Positions 17,871 through 26,158 of a stretch of 64,000 bases of DNA are shown here, one piece after another (the first letter of the stretch is position 1; every line of letters begins with the position of its first letter). The notes beneath the pieces were generated by a model. The model was not told the DNA's origin. It did no database searches and was given only the letters and a program-made list of their open reading frames with translations. The stretch comes from Rathayibacter sp. SW19. GTDB lineage: Bacteria; Actinomycetota; Actinomycetes; Actinomycetales; Microbacteriaceae. Location: positions 1,364,001-1,428,000 of the forward strand of contig NZ_CP133020.1 of assembly GCF_030866825.1 (NCBI RefSeq), in the 5' to 3' direction. The translations under genes and the position numbers were made by a program.

Positions 17871-18842
17871 ATGGCCACAATGCGTGATGTCGCAGCGCGC
17901 GCCGGTGTGAGCGTCAAGACCGTGTCGCGCGTCTTCAATAACGACCCGCACGTGCTGCCGGAGAAGCGTGGGCTCGTCGAACAGGCCATGCGCGAGCTCA
18001 ACTACGTTCCCAATGCGCTGGCGACCACGTTCCGCTCCGGGCGCACTGCGGCCCTCGGCGTTGCGGTGCCGGACGTTGTCGACCCGTTCTTCGCCGCGAT
18101 CGCCCGCGCGATCGATGACGTGGCATCCACATACGGCATGTCGACTCTCGTGACCAGCCTCGGTGAAGATCCCGCCACCGAGCAGGGAATCGTCGAGCGG
18201 CTTCTCGGCCGACAGCTGACCGGCCTGATTCTCGCGCCGGTGAGCACCGACCACGGCTGGCTCCGGCGCTGGCAGGAGCACACGCCGATCGTGTTCGTCG
18301 ACCGCGCGCCGCAAAACCTCGTGACGGATTCCTTCACCGACGACGATCGGGGCGGCGGCTTCGCCGCAACGTCGTATCTGATTGCGAAGGGCCACCGCCG
18401 CATTGCCTACCTCGGTCGTGACCCGCTGTTGGTTACGGAGTCCGATCGGCGTGAAGGCTACCGGCGGGCCCTCGCCGAACATGGCATCCCGTATGACCCG
18501 AAACTTGTGATGGAGCACATCACCGAGCGGCACGCGGCTGCCGCCGCCGTCGCGAAGCTCACCGCGTTGGCCAACCCGCCGACCGCGATCTTCTCGGCTA
18601 ACGCCCGCACGTCGATGCCCCTCACCGCGGCACTGCGCGGCAGCCCGCTCGCGGTCATCGGCTTCGGCGACTTTCCGATGGCGGACCTGCTGACGCCGGC
18701 GCTGACGATCATGGACCAGAATCCGTCGCGCATGGGCCAGCTCGCCGCCCAGCGCATCTACGATCGGCTGGAGTCTCCGACCGCCAGCTTCCCGCTGCAC
18801 ACCGTGCTCGACGTGACGCTCGTCGAGCGCGAATCGGCCTGA
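17871..18842 (+). CDS. LacI-family transcriptional regulator of the carbohydrate cluster
   Basis: This 323-residue LacI protein has the DNA-binding helix-turn-helix TMRDVAARAGVSVKTVSRVF with hinge helix NYVPNALATTFRSGRT, then a periplasmic-binding-like sensor domain (LGVAVPDVVDPFFAAIARAI, DRAPQNLVTDSFTDDDRGGG, IGFGDFPMADLLTPALTIM). It probably binds the palindrome TGACACCGGTGTCA at 13394, 15469 and 22339 and releases it on binding a sugar or sugar phosphate. It lies 134 nt after the aldolase gene with its own GGGGGAG site. No copy of the palindrome lies directly before it; it could be cotranscribed with the aldolase unit and so be autoregulated indirectly. Confidence 0.9.
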   Translation: MATMRDVAARAGVSVKTVSRVFNNDPHVLPEKRGLVEQAMRELNYVPNALATTFRSGRTAALGVAVPDVVDPFFAAIARAIDDVASTYGMSTLVTSLGEDPATEQGIVERLLGRQLTGLILAPVSTDHGWLRRWQEHTPIVFVDRAPQNLVTDSFTDDDRGGGFAATSYLIAKGHRRIAYLGRDPLLVTESDRREGYRRALAEHGIPYDPKLVMEHITERHAAAAAVAKLTALANPPTAIFSANARTSMPLTAALRGSPLAVIGFGDFPMADLLTPALTIMDQNPSRMGQLAAQRIYDRLESPTASFPLHTVLDVTLVERESA

Positions 18843-18863
18843 GCCGACGACGGATGCCCAGCC

Positions 18864-19835
18864 TCAGCCAGCGGGCTCGGCAAGCGGCCACGTTGGCTCG
18901 GGATCGACCGTGGTGACGGCATCCGGAAGGTCGCGAAGGGACGTGACGAGCGTCGCCTGCTGACTGACCGCAAGCGTGCCGAAACGCGCCGCCATCGTGC
19001 AGCCCGCGACCAGGTCGAGATTTACCGCCGATCCGGCACCGAGGATGAAGCCGGCGAGTGAAGCATCGCCTGCTCCGGCCGTGCTCGCCAGCCGTTGTGC
19101 GTGGGCGACCGCGTGCACCACCGTGTCGTGCGAGACGACGAGTGCTCCATCTGCGCCGATGCTCACGTACAGCAGGTCGATACCCCGAGCGATCACCACG
19201 CGCGCGGCCTCGACCACATCGCCAAGCGTGCGCAGCGCCAGGCCGCCGAGCGCATCCGACAGCTCATGAACGTTGGGCTTGATCAGGTCGATGCCCGCTG
19301 GGTCTGCGATCAGGTGCCGCAACGGCTCCCCGCTCGTGTCCACCGCCACTCGCAGCCCGCGGGCGGATGCCGTGGTCGTGAGGCTGCGGATGTCGGTGAG
19401 CTGACCGTCGACGGCGGGCAGTGAACCGCCCACGACGAGCCAGCTTGCGCTCGTCGCGGCGATCTCGGCATCCGTCGCATTGACGACGTGCTGCCACTGC
19501 CGCGCTGTCATCGAGCGAACCGGCCCGTTGACCTTGGTGGTCACTCCGCCGGCGTCGACGATCTGCGTGTTGATGCGGGTCTGACCCGGCAGGAAGACCG
19601 GCCGCAGCACATCGGCATGTGGCGATGCCGCGGCCAGCGACGCATCTTCGGAGCCGAGCACGACGACCGCCGCAGCATCCATCCCGCCCGTTGCAAGCGC
19701 GACGGCAACGTTCACGCCCTTGCCGCTGATTTCGCGCACCGACGATTGTGACCGAATAAAGTCACCGCGACGCAGCGTGTCGACACGATAGGTGAGGTCG
19801 ATTGCGCCGGCGGGAGTGACCGTGACGACGCTCAT
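18864..19835 (-). CDS. PfkB-family sugar-phosphate kinase (1-phosphofructokinase-like)
   Basis: This 323-residue ribokinase-fold enzyme begins MSVVTVTPAGAIDLTYRVD, the start pattern of 1-phosphofructokinase/tagatose-6-phosphate kinases, has SGKGVNVAVALATGG near the N-terminus, and carries the catalytic segment STAGAGDASLAGF with the base Asp. It would add the second phosphate to a ketose monophosphate. The start ATG overlaps the stop of the upstream FGGY kinase by 4 nt, so both are one operon with the ManA-like gene. Together with an FGGY kinase and an aldolase it completes a ketose-bisphosphate route (inference). Confidence 0.85.
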   Translation of the reverse strand: MSVVTVTPAGAIDLTYRVDTLRRGDFIRSQSSVREISGKGVNVAVALATGGMDAAAVVVLGSEDASLAAASPHADVLRPVFLPGQTRINTQIVDAGGVTTKVNGPVRSMTARQWQHVVNATDAEIAATSASWLVVGGSLPAVDGQLTDIRSLTTTASARGLRVAVDTSGEPLRHLIADPAGIDLIKPNVHELSDALGGLALRTLGDVVEAARVVIARGIDLLYVSIGADGALVVSHDTVVHAVAHAQRLASTAGAGDASLAGFILGAGSAVNLDLVAGCTMAARFGTLAVSQQATLVTSLRDLPDAVTTVDPEPTWPLAEPAG

Positions 19836-21268
19836 GCGCCCTCATCATTCGCGCCCTGATCATTCGCGCCCTGATCATTCGCGCCGACGTGGGTGTGTTC
19901 GAGGAAGTCTTCGGTGGCGTCGTGGAAGGTGGCATGCTCCCGGCAGGCCCAGAGCGCGAACGCGGCGGCGCCGAACGCGGTGCCCTCTTCGACCGTGTCG
20001 ACGCGGATGTCGGGGAGGATCTCGGCGCGTGCCCGCACGACGCTACGCATCGACGCCCAGCCGCCGGTGAGCACGGTGGACGTCGGAGTCGGGATCTCGC
20101 GATGCATCACGGCGAGAAGTTCCCCGCAGAGATCGTTGCCGTGCCTAAGGACCGCGCCGAACAGCTCGGCCGGTGACAGGTTGTCGCTGCGCGCCGTGAT
20201 GCGCAGCACGCCGTCGCGGTTCTCGCCGCCAAGCACCTGCAGAGCGTCTTCGACCAGGGCTCCGGTCGCGGGCAGCGCCATGACGGCTTCGTCAATTTGT
20301 GCGCGGCCTTCTGCGTCGGTGATGCCGACGAGTTGCAGCGTGCGTCGCATCAGCAGGCCGGCTTTGGTGCCGGCGAGCAGGGCGTGCAGGCCGGGTAGCG
20401 GATAACGGCCGGTGGTGATTCCCGCCGTGGCGAGGCGCTCGCGGGCTGCGAAGGTCAGCGGCTTGTCACTCAACTGCACGAGCGCTTCCGCGGTGCCGAT
20501 CGAGTCGTAGAGCTGATGCCCACGGGTAGCGCCCGCGGCCGCCGCCGAGACCAGGTGATCGTGACCGGCGATGGTGAGCTGCGCACCGCGGAACGGCTGC
20601 GGCACTCGGTCGGTCGTGATGTTGCCGATCGTGCGGCCGGCGTCGACACGGGCGCCGAGGATCCTCGACTCGAGCCCGAGCACTTCGACGGCGGCGTGCC
20701 ACAGCTCGCCGGTGTCTTGGTCGATCAAGCCGGTGCGCGAAACCAGTGAGCTCTCGGCAACCCGGGGCGCGCCGAGCGCATGGGCGATGAACTCCGGCAG
20801 GTTCAGGAAGGTGGCATCCGACAGGTCGATCCCGCGCGCTTGCAGGTGCAGGAGTTTTGAGAACGATGCCATCGGCCCGACCGGTAGCCCGGTGCGCCCG
20901 GGAAACTCGGCCCGGAATTCCGGCGGAGTGGCTGCCATTTCATGGCCGCCGCGGGGGTCGAACCACGCCATGATCGGTGCCTTAGCCGCACCAATCGGAT
21001 CGAGCACGACCCCAGCCTCAGCCATGCCCGAGGTTGCCGCGGCGACTACCCGATAAGGCCCGCGGGCAGCGAGGGTTGCATCAAGCTCGCGGATGAGAGC
21101 GAAGACGAGATCGACGAGTACCGACGCGTCGAGCTCAGCTTGGCCGCCGTTGAGATTCGCCCACGGGGTGCGCCGGCTGGCGACGGCGACGCCCGTGCCG
21201 TCGAGCTCGGCGGCCAGCACCTTGACGCTTGTCGAGCCGACGTCGATGCCGACGACGTAGTCCGTCAC
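19832..21268 (-). CDS. FGGY-family carbohydrate kinase 2
   Basis: This 478-residue paralogue of the kinase at 15518 starts MTDYVVGIDVGSTSVKVLAA and has MAWFDPRGG, TIAGHDHLVSAAAAG, SIGTAEALV and VLTGGWASM. It ends in a tail of three five-residue units (GANDQ, GANDQ, GANDE) encoded by a 15-bp tandem repeat at 19836-19880. It overlaps the PfkB gene downstream and the ManA-like gene upstream by 4 nt each, indicating tight coupling. Two related FGGY kinases in one regulon suggest two related substrates or two steps; which is unknown. Confidence 0.87.
   Translation of the reverse strand: MTDYVVGIDVGSTSVKVLAAELDGTGVAVASRRTPWANLNGGQAELDASVLVDLVFALIRELDATLAARGPYRVVAAATSGMAEAGVVLDPIGAAKAPIMAWFDPRGGHEMAATPPEFRAEFPGRTGLPVGPMASFSKLLHLQARGIDLSDATFLNLPEFIAHALGAPRVAESSLVSRTGLIDQDTGELWHAAVEVLGLESRILGARVDAGRTIGNITTDRVPQPFRGAQLTIAGHDHLVSAAAAGATRGHQLYDSIGTAEALVQLSDKPLTFAARERLATAGITTGRYPLPGLHALLAGTKAGLLMRRTLQLVGITDAEGRAQIDEAVMALPATGALVEDALQVLGGENRDGVLRITARSDNLSPAELFGAVLRHGNDLCGELLAVMHREIPTPTSTVLTGGWASMRSVVRARAEILPDIRVDTVEEGTAFGAAAFALWACREHATFHDATEDFLEHTHVGANDQGANDQGANDEGA
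19836..19880. repeat. 15-bp tandem repeat in the 3' end of FGGY kinase 2
   Basis: GCGCCCTGATCATTC occurs three times in a row (first copy with CTC for CTG). In frame it encodes the C-terminal repeat of the kinase and runs to the overlap with the PfkB start. Copy number could vary between strains. Confidence 0.75.
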
Positions 21269-22320
21269 CGAGTAACTCCGGCGGGCCAGTCGACTCCGGC
21301 GGGCCAGCTGGCGGCGGCGCTCGCGACGAGGATCGCGGCATCGCCCTCAACGTGCCAGCCACCGAAGCCGGCCGGAACCGCATACACCTCACCACGCTCA
21401 ACCGAGACGGGTTCGCCAGCGCCGACCAGCTGCCCGGATCCCGCTGTGACCAGGACGACGCCGAATCCAGCCTCGACAACATCGGTGCCGGTCGATGGGG
21501 TCGCCGCGGCCTGGCGCAGTCGGAAGAAAGGATCCGCGACGGATGCCAGCACGGTCTGGAGAACGGAGCCCGCGGGATCCGCTTGCGTGGTGATCTTCGC
21601 AAGACGGTCCGCGCCGAACGCGTCGGTCGAGACCGCCTGCATCGCAGCGTCGAACCCGAGATCCAGATGCGACTCTTCTCGCCTGGAGGTGGTCACCGAC
21701 CACTCCAGCAGGATCGAGAAGTCGGTGGGTTCCTGCACCTCCGCGACGAAGATTCCGCCGTCGATGGCGTGCACCGTGCCGGCGGGCACGACGACGCCGA
21801 TTCCGGAACGCGCCTCGATGCGGTTCATGTTGTCAAGCATCCATTGGCCGTCCTGCGCGTCGCGCCGGCGGTCGAGTTCCGTTCGATCGACCGGATGCCG
21901 CCACCCGACGTAGAACGCGCACCCCGGCTCAGCGTCGAGCACGAACCAGGCCTCGGTCTTGCCGTAGGGGCAGCCCAGGTGGCTGGTCGCGAAGGGCCGG
22001 TCCGGGTGCACGTGCACGGGAAGTCGCTGCCGAGCATCCAGCAGCTTGACCAGCACTCCCACGTCGCCTGCACCGGCATCCGAAGTGCCGACCCACCCGT
22101 CAGGGTCGGCTGCCACGAGATCGCGCAGCAGCGCACCATCTTCCGTACGCGACAGGCCGATATCAGACTCGCCGAACCTGTGCGTCGTTGAGGCCAGCCA
22201 TTCCTCAGGCTGGTGGTCACTGGTCACCGCGGCGCCGCGCAGCGCCGCGAGGCGATCGCCGCCGCGGTAGAAGTGCTGGATGGGGGCCGGCGGCATGCGA
22301 AGCGGACTCAGTGGGGACAT
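21265..22320 (-). CDS. ManA-like class I sugar-phosphate isomerase (cupin)
   Basis: This 351-residue protein is related to type I mannose-6-phosphate isomerases. The Zn-binding cupin residues are visible in LPVHVHPDRPFA, GKTEAWFVLD and VPAGTVHAIDGGIFVAEVQEPTDFSI; the last motif carries the catalytic region. The start at 22320 is favoured because TATTAT lies only 6 nt upstream (leaderless) with TTGTGA 17 nt before it; the longer frame would read through the promoter. It heads the operon ManA-like, FGGY kinase, PfkB. It may isomerise an aldose phosphate to a ketose phosphate or an unphosphorylated sugar. Confidence 0.82.
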   Translation of the reverse strand: MSPLSPLRMPPAPIQHFYRGGDRLAALRGAAVTSDHQPEEWLASTTHRFGESDIGLSRTEDGALLRDLVAADPDGWVGTSDAGAGDVGVLVKLLDARQRLPVHVHPDRPFATSHLGCPYGKTEAWFVLDAEPGCAFYVGWRHPVDRTELDRRRDAQDGQWMLDNMNRIEARSGIGVVVPAGTVHAIDGGIFVAEVQEPTDFSILLEWSVTTSRREESHLDLGFDAAMQAVSTDAFGADRLAKITTQADPAGSVLQTVLASVADPFFRLRQAAATPSTGTDVVEAGFGVVLVTAGSGQLVGAGEPVSVERGEVYAVPAGFGGWHVEGDAAILVASAAASWPAGVDWPAGVTR

Positions 22321-22326
22321 GGGGCC

Positions 22327-22361
22327 ATAATAGAGGTATGACACCGGTGTCACAAGGGATG
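22327..22361 (-). promoter_or_regulatory. promoter of the isomerase-kinase-kinase operon
   Basis: On the minus strand TTGTGA and TATTAT (22327-22332) are separated by 17 nt. The operator palindrome at 22339-22352 fills the spacer and touches the -35. The start codon follows the -10 by 6 nt, so the message is probably leaderless. Confidence 0.6.
22339..22352. promoter_or_regulatory. LacI-type operator, copy 3 (TGACACCGGTGTCA)
   Basis: Third identical copy of the 14-bp palindrome. It lies between the ManA-like operon (minus) and the FbaB-like aldolase/oxidoreductase operon (plus), about 90 nt before the aldolase start. Confidence 0.8.
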
Positions 22362-22444
22362 AGCCACCGTACGCACCGGCGACTACCATGACTGACAGCA
22401 TCCTGGTCCGCGAGCACCGGGGTGCGATTCGAAGGAGAAGCACC

Positions 22445-23290
22445 GTGACACCTCACCGCCTGAATCGACTCTTCAATCCGGTCTCAGGCCGCGCGCTCGA
22501 CGTCGCTGTCGACCACGGATTCTTCGGCGAATCGAGCTTCCTCGGCGGCATCGAGCGCATGAGCGCCGTGATCGACACGCTTGTCGAAGCGAACCCCGAT
22601 GCCATCCAGCTCACGATGGGGCAGGCCTCAAAGCTGCAGTCCCGACCCGGAAAACTCAAGCCCGCGCTCGTCATGCGCACGGACATCGCCAACGTCTACG
22701 GCGAGCCTCTCGACGAGCACATCTTCAGCCACCACGTGCCGCACGCCATCGAAGAGGCGGTGCGATTGGATGCCGTGGCCGTCTGCGCAAACCTCATGCA
22801 GTTGCCGGGGCGGTCCGAGATCCGCGAGGCGAACATCCTTTCAATCATGGAATTGCGCCGGGCGGCGACGCGATTCCAGATGCCGCTCATGATCGAGCCC
22901 CTGGTCATGCAGACCGGAGCGAAGGCCGGCGGAGGCTACATGGTCGACGGCGACATCGACCGAATCGTCGCTCTCGTGCGCCAGGCTGCCGAACTCGGTG
23001 CCGATCTCATCAAGGCCGATCCATCCGAGGATCTCTCCACATACCATCGAGTTATCGAGATCGCCGATGGCATCCCCGTTCTTGTGCGCGGCGGTGGCCG
23101 AGTCGACGACCGCACGCTGCTGGAGCGCACGGCGCGGGTGCTGGATGCCGGAGCCGCCGGCATCGTCTACGGGCGCAACGTGATCCAGCACGAGAATCCG
23201 GCGGGCATCACCGCCGCTCTCATGGGAGTGCTGCACGCCGGGCTCTCTGTCGACGCGGCGCTGAAGCTGGTTAGGGGTGATGGGCTGTGA
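22445..23290 (+). CDS. class I aldolase, FbaB/LsrF-like
   Basis: This 281-residue TIM barrel belongs to the DeoC/LacD/FbaB group: ALDVAVDHGFFGES near the start, VAVCANLMQLPG, PLMIEPLV, DLIKADPSED (Schiff-base Lys) and PVLVRGGGRVDD with AGAAGIVYGRNVIQHENP at the end. The GTG at 22445 is preceded by GAAGGAGAAG. It is not closely similar to the other aldolase of the cluster at 16855. Relatives act as fructose-bisphosphate aldolases or on autoinducer/amino-sugar phosphates. It overlaps the next oxidoreductase gene by 4 nt (GTGA). Confidence 0.82.
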   Translation: MTPHRLNRLFNPVSGRALDVAVDHGFFGESSFLGGIERMSAVIDTLVEANPDAIQLTMGQASKLQSRPGKLKPALVMRTDIANVYGEPLDEHIFSHHVPHAIEEAVRLDAVAVCANLMQLPGRSEIREANILSIMELRRAATRFQMPLMIEPLVMQTGAKAGGGYMVDGDIDRIVALVRQAAELGADLIKADPSEDLSTYHRVIEIADGIPVLVRGGGRVDDRTLLERTARVLDAGAAGIVYGRNVIQHENPAGITAALMGVLHAGLSVDAALKLVRGDGL

Positions 23291-24441
23291 CCGCACGCGA
23301 GGTGGGCATCGCAATCATCGGCGGCGGACTCATGGGTCGCGAGATTGCGGCGGCGCTTCAACGGTGGCCGGCGCTCGTCGATCACCCGGTTCGGCCCCGG
23401 CTGCGCGCGGTGTGCGACATCAACCCGGTCGCTCTCACGTGGTTCGACCAGATTGAAACCGTCACACAGAAGACCACTGACTACCGAGAGCTGCTGGCAA
23501 ACCCCGACGTCGACGTCGTTTACGTCGCTGTGCGTCACGACCTGCACGAGCAGATCTACGGCGACGTGATCCGCGCGGGCAAAGACCTGCTTGCCGAGAA
23601 GCCGTTCGGCATCGACCGAGATGCCGCGACCGCCATCCTCTCGATCATCGCCGAGCATCCGAAGAGCTTCGTGCGCTGCTCCAGTGAGATGCCGTTCTAT
23701 CCGGCCGCGCAGCGGGCGATCGACTACGTTCGCTCCGGAGCCGCCGGCCGCATCATCGAGGTGCGCAGCGCTTTTCTGCACTCCAGCGATCTCGACCCGA
23801 ACAAGCCCATCAACTGGAAGCGGCAGGCGAAGTACTGTGGCCAGGCGGGCGTGATGAACGACCTCGGCCTGCACGCGTGGCACGTGCCACTACGTCTCGG
23901 CTGGGAACCGGAGTCGGTGACCGCGATACTGCAAAATCTGGTGCCGACGCGCCCCGGACCTGACGGCGAACCCGTCGTGTGCGACACCTGGGAGAACGCG
24001 ACCGTGCACGGCTGGGTGCCGGTCGGTGACGGGGGATTCCCGCTGACCGTTGAGACCAAGCGCATCGCGCCCGGCTGCAAGAACACCTGGCTGTTCGAGG
24101 TGATCGGCATGGATGGCGGCGTGCGGTTCTCCACCGCGAATCCGAAACGGTATGAGATGTTCAGCCTTGTCGAGGTGCCTGGCACCGGCCGTGAGCAGTC
24201 GTGGCAGACGATCGAGGCGGGCAGCCAATCGGTCTGGCCGACGGTCACTGGCGGCATCTTCGAATCCGGCTTCTCGGATGCCATCCTGCAGATGTGGGCA
24301 TCCTTCCTCGCGGAACGCGCCGGCGAGTTGGGCGAGCGGTTCGGCACCGCTACGCCCGCCGAGGCCGCCCGCACCCACGATCTGTATGCTGCGGCGACCG
24401 AGGCGCACGAGACTGGGGTCAGGGTCGCGCTGCGACACTGA
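23287..24441 (+). CDS. Gfo/Idh/MocA-family oxidoreductase
   Basis: This 384-residue NAD(P)-dependent dehydrogenase has the Rossmann start VGIAIIGGGLMGREIA, DVVYVAVRHDLHEQI and the cofactor/substrate motif LAEKPFGID (EKP), then the C-terminal alpha/beta domain with NDLGLHAWHVPLRLGW. Family members oxidise inositols, glucose derivatives or related cyclic sugars. It starts with GTG overlapping the aldolase stop. Part of its C-terminal sequence is repeated as a decayed fragment at 25070-25195. Its role in the cluster is not clear; it could epimerise or oxidise the substrate before the kinase steps. Confidence 0.87.
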   Translation: MTAREVGIAIIGGGLMGREIAAALQRWPALVDHPVRPRLRAVCDINPVALTWFDQIETVTQKTTDYRELLANPDVDVVYVAVRHDLHEQIYGDVIRAGKDLLAEKPFGIDRDAATAILSIIAEHPKSFVRCSSEMPFYPAAQRAIDYVRSGAAGRIIEVRSAFLHSSDLDPNKPINWKRQAKYCGQAGVMNDLGLHAWHVPLRLGWEPESVTAILQNLVPTRPGPDGEPVVCDTWENATVHGWVPVGDGGFPLTVETKRIAPGCKNTWLFEVIGMDGGVRFSTANPKRYEMFSLVEVPGTGREQSWQTIEAGSQSVWPTVTGGIFESGFSDAILQMWASFLAERAGELGERFGTATPAEAARTHDLYAAATEAHETGVRVALRH

Positions 24442-24540
24442 CACGTTGCGTCGGCGGCGTGGTTGCGGTCGGCGGCGGCGTGGCACCGGGATCGCGAGAG
24501 TTCGCCGGTGGGCGGCAGCGCGCTGTGGTTGATGCTCGGG

Positions 24541-24684
24541 TCAATGGGACGCGACGGCGCTGCCTGTGAGTTCGTGGCGAGATTGCGTGTAAATGAAGCA
24601 GTAGTAGGTGCGCGCTCCGGATGCCCATTGGGCGCTGGTGTTCGGGTAGCGCAGGTCGATTTGGACGTCGAGTACCTGCGGTAG
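24541..24684 (-). pseudogene. fragment of a septum-formation-domain membrane protein
   Basis: The minus strand reads VLDVQIDLRYPNTSAQW, then RTYYCFIYTQSRHELTGS and a stop. The pattern RTYYCF...LTGS resembles the C-terminal end of the septum-formation/DUF4190-type proteins of actinobacteria. Upstream of it the frame runs into repeat DNA, so only the last 45-50 residues remain. Identification is tentative. Confidence 0.35.
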
Positions 24685-24742
24685 GCCGCCCGCCCTGCTG
24701 ATCGAGTAGGCCGCCCGCGGCCGAATCGAGATCCTCGCGAGT

Positions 24743-24783
24743 GGTCTCGATACGCGTGCTCGTTCCTCGCGCGCTACTCGACC
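24743..24783. repeat. interspersed repeat, GGTCTCGATACG...CTACTCGACC family
   Basis: This single unit is almost identical to the one at 7221-7261 (GTCTCGATACGCGTGCTCG, then TTCCTCGCGCGCTACTCGACC). It lies between the septum-domain fragment and the long palindrome at 24857. Confidence 0.85.
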
Positions 24784-24856
24784 AGCGTCTGTTCCTCGCG
24801 ACTCGACCTGCGGTTGGTCTTCGCAACCGCTGGGGGATGTGCCCGCGAATTCGAGG

Positions 24857-24920
24857 TGCCGGTTTTCGTTATGTTGAATCCGCCTTACATAAGGCAGATT
24901 CAACATAACGAAATCCGGCA
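24857..24920. repeat. 64-bp interspersed palindrome (copy 2, best preserved)
   Basis: Arms of 31 nt on each side of a CA centre pair with only two mismatches. Inner arm starts CGTTATGTTGAATCCGCC and the mirror is TAAGGCAGATTCAACATAACG. The ends are TGCCGG and CCGGCA. Copies 1 and 3 are at 7940-7983 and 34436-34475. The size and symmetry suit a miniature mobile palindrome. Confidence 0.85.
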
Positions 24921-24950
24921 TCCACTTTGCCGCGGCTGCGCCGCCCTTGG

Positions 24951-25055
24951 TCGAGTAGCGCGGTGGAGCTCAGGCAATCGCGTCAGCGATTGCGCGACCC
25001 CAGCGCCGAGCGAGCCTGCGAGCGAGGGTTGGAGCGCAGCGAGCGAGCGCATCGA
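24951..25055. repeat. divergent copy of the GGTCGAGTAG repeat
   Basis: It begins GGTCGAGTAGCGC and ends in GAGCGAGCGCATCGAGG, with an expanded centre containing GCGAGCGAG-type runs and a small hairpin (CAATCGC-GTCA-GCGATTG). It separates the palindrome from a duplicated gene fragment. Confidence 0.6.
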
Positions 25056-25069
25056 GGCCTGCGCACGTC

Positions 25070-25195
25070 GGCATGCGGATCTCCACGGCCAATCCGAAGC
25101 GGTATGGGTTGTTCAGTCTCGTCGAGGTGCCCGGACCGGCCGTGAGCAGTCGTGGCAATCGCCCGAGGCGCACGAGACGAGGGGCTGGGTCAGCT
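25070..25195 (+). pseudogene. duplicated fragment of the Gfo/Idh/MocA oxidoreductase gene
   Basis: The stretch matches 24119-24215 of the intact gene (CACCGCGAATCCGAAACGGT...GTCGAGGTGCC...GGCCGTGAGCAGTCGTGGCA) with substitutions and small deletions, then jumps to the matching gaggcgcacgagac near the gene end. It is not an open gene. It probably arose by a local duplication followed by repeat insertion. Confidence 0.7.
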
Positions 25196-25840
25196 CCCAG
25201 CGCCCGATGGCTGGGTGAGACTGACGCAGCTGCCCTGGTTTGTGAACAGCGTGCCGAAGTTCTGCCAACCGCCGTCCTTGCAGTCATTCTTGGTCAGTTG
25301 GACGCTGTCGAGGCGGAAGTACGCGCCGGTTCCGGCAGCGGTGGGCGTCCACAAGACTCGGTTGACCATGTCCAAAGAATGCTCGCCCGGCGCGACGTAG
25401 AATGTGCCCTGGCTGTACCCCGGGTCGAGGATCGCAGCGTCGGCCCGAGCGCTGGCAGGGAAGTACAGCTTGAACACGCAGACGACGTCGGGGACGACCT
25501 TACTGGTGTCGCCGAGCAGGGCACCGTTATCGTAGACGCCGAACTGGTCGCCGTGGCAGAACGCGTCGGTCACGGTGATCTTGACGACAGAGGTGCTCGT
25601 GAAGTTCCACGGACCCTTGGTGCTGCCGATGCCGATGCCGTCGGTGATGAATTCCTGCCAGCCCGCGTCGACCGAGACGTCTGTGGCGGGATGCGGGGTG
25701 CCGACACCGACGCCGGGGTCGGTGGTGGCCTGCGCCGCGCCGACGCCGACGGTCATGAGCAGTCCAACGAATGCCGCACAAGTGACTAGCAGCGACATCG
25801 GCGACCGAGATTTGGTTCTGTTTCTACTGGTGATATTCAT
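25190..25840 (-). CDS. secreted protein with C-terminal CxxGGW...NQGxCVS motif
   Basis: This 216-residue exported protein has a signal peptide (basic start, then LLVTCAAFVGLLMTVGVG, cleavage near AQA). The mature part looks beta-rich (FTSTSVVKITVTDAFCHGDQFGVYDNG) and ends KNDCKDGGWQNFGTLFTNQGSCVSLTQ, a terminal motif seen in many secreted proteins with PEP-like or IPTL-like ends. The start at 25840 has AGGAAGTAGG upstream. The function is unknown. Its promoter region shares the CTCTAAAA box with two other secreted genes nearby. Confidence 0.75.
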   Translation of the reverse strand: MNITSRNRTKSRSPMSLLVTCAAFVGLLMTVGVGAAQATTDPGVGVGTPHPATDVSVDAGWQEFITDGIGIGSTKGPWNFTSTSVVKITVTDAFCHGDQFGVYDNGALLGDTSKVVPDVVCVFKLYFPASARADAAILDPGYSQGTFYVAPGEHSLDMVNRVLWTPTAAGTGAYFRLDSVQLTKNDCKDGGWQNFGTLFTNQGSCVSLTQPSGAGS

Positions 25841-26158
25841 GATGCCTACTTCCTTGTAAGGACGGGAATGGGCGTGCACCGAGGAGCGGCCCAAAATTTG
25901 TAACAAACACTTCTATGTGTTTTAGAGACCTTACGTGTGGGCCATCCAGAAAGTCAAGGGGGCGGATGCAAGCGGCCAACGTCTGGTCGTTGAGTGGTGA
26001 GCGCTGGTGAGCACAGGGGACCCCTGCCATGAGGTCTCGCTACCGTCGATCCCTCATCTGCACCTGGCAAACGCCAGCCGCAACCCGACATGTGGAACGG
26101 CGCAATTGCGAACCGGCACGAGGCGCGGCAGTACTTGACTATGTCGCCGCAGCGCGAT
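25841..26158. other. upstream region of the secreted-protein gene
   Basis: It is AT-richer than its surroundings. On the minus strand TTGACT and TAAGGT with an 18-nt spacer are followed directly by CTCTAAAA, and AAACAC-N6-GTGTTT lies just downstream (25905-25922). The part 25990-26158 holds no gene that I can support. Confidence 0.5.
25920..25927 (-). promoter_or_regulatory. CTCTAAAA box before the secreted-protein gene
   Basis: CTCTAAAA on the minus strand lies 79 nt upstream of the start at 25840, directly after the putative -10 TAAGGT. Equivalent boxes occur 71 nt before the gene at 26443 and 74 nt before the gene at 27468. Confidence 0.5.
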
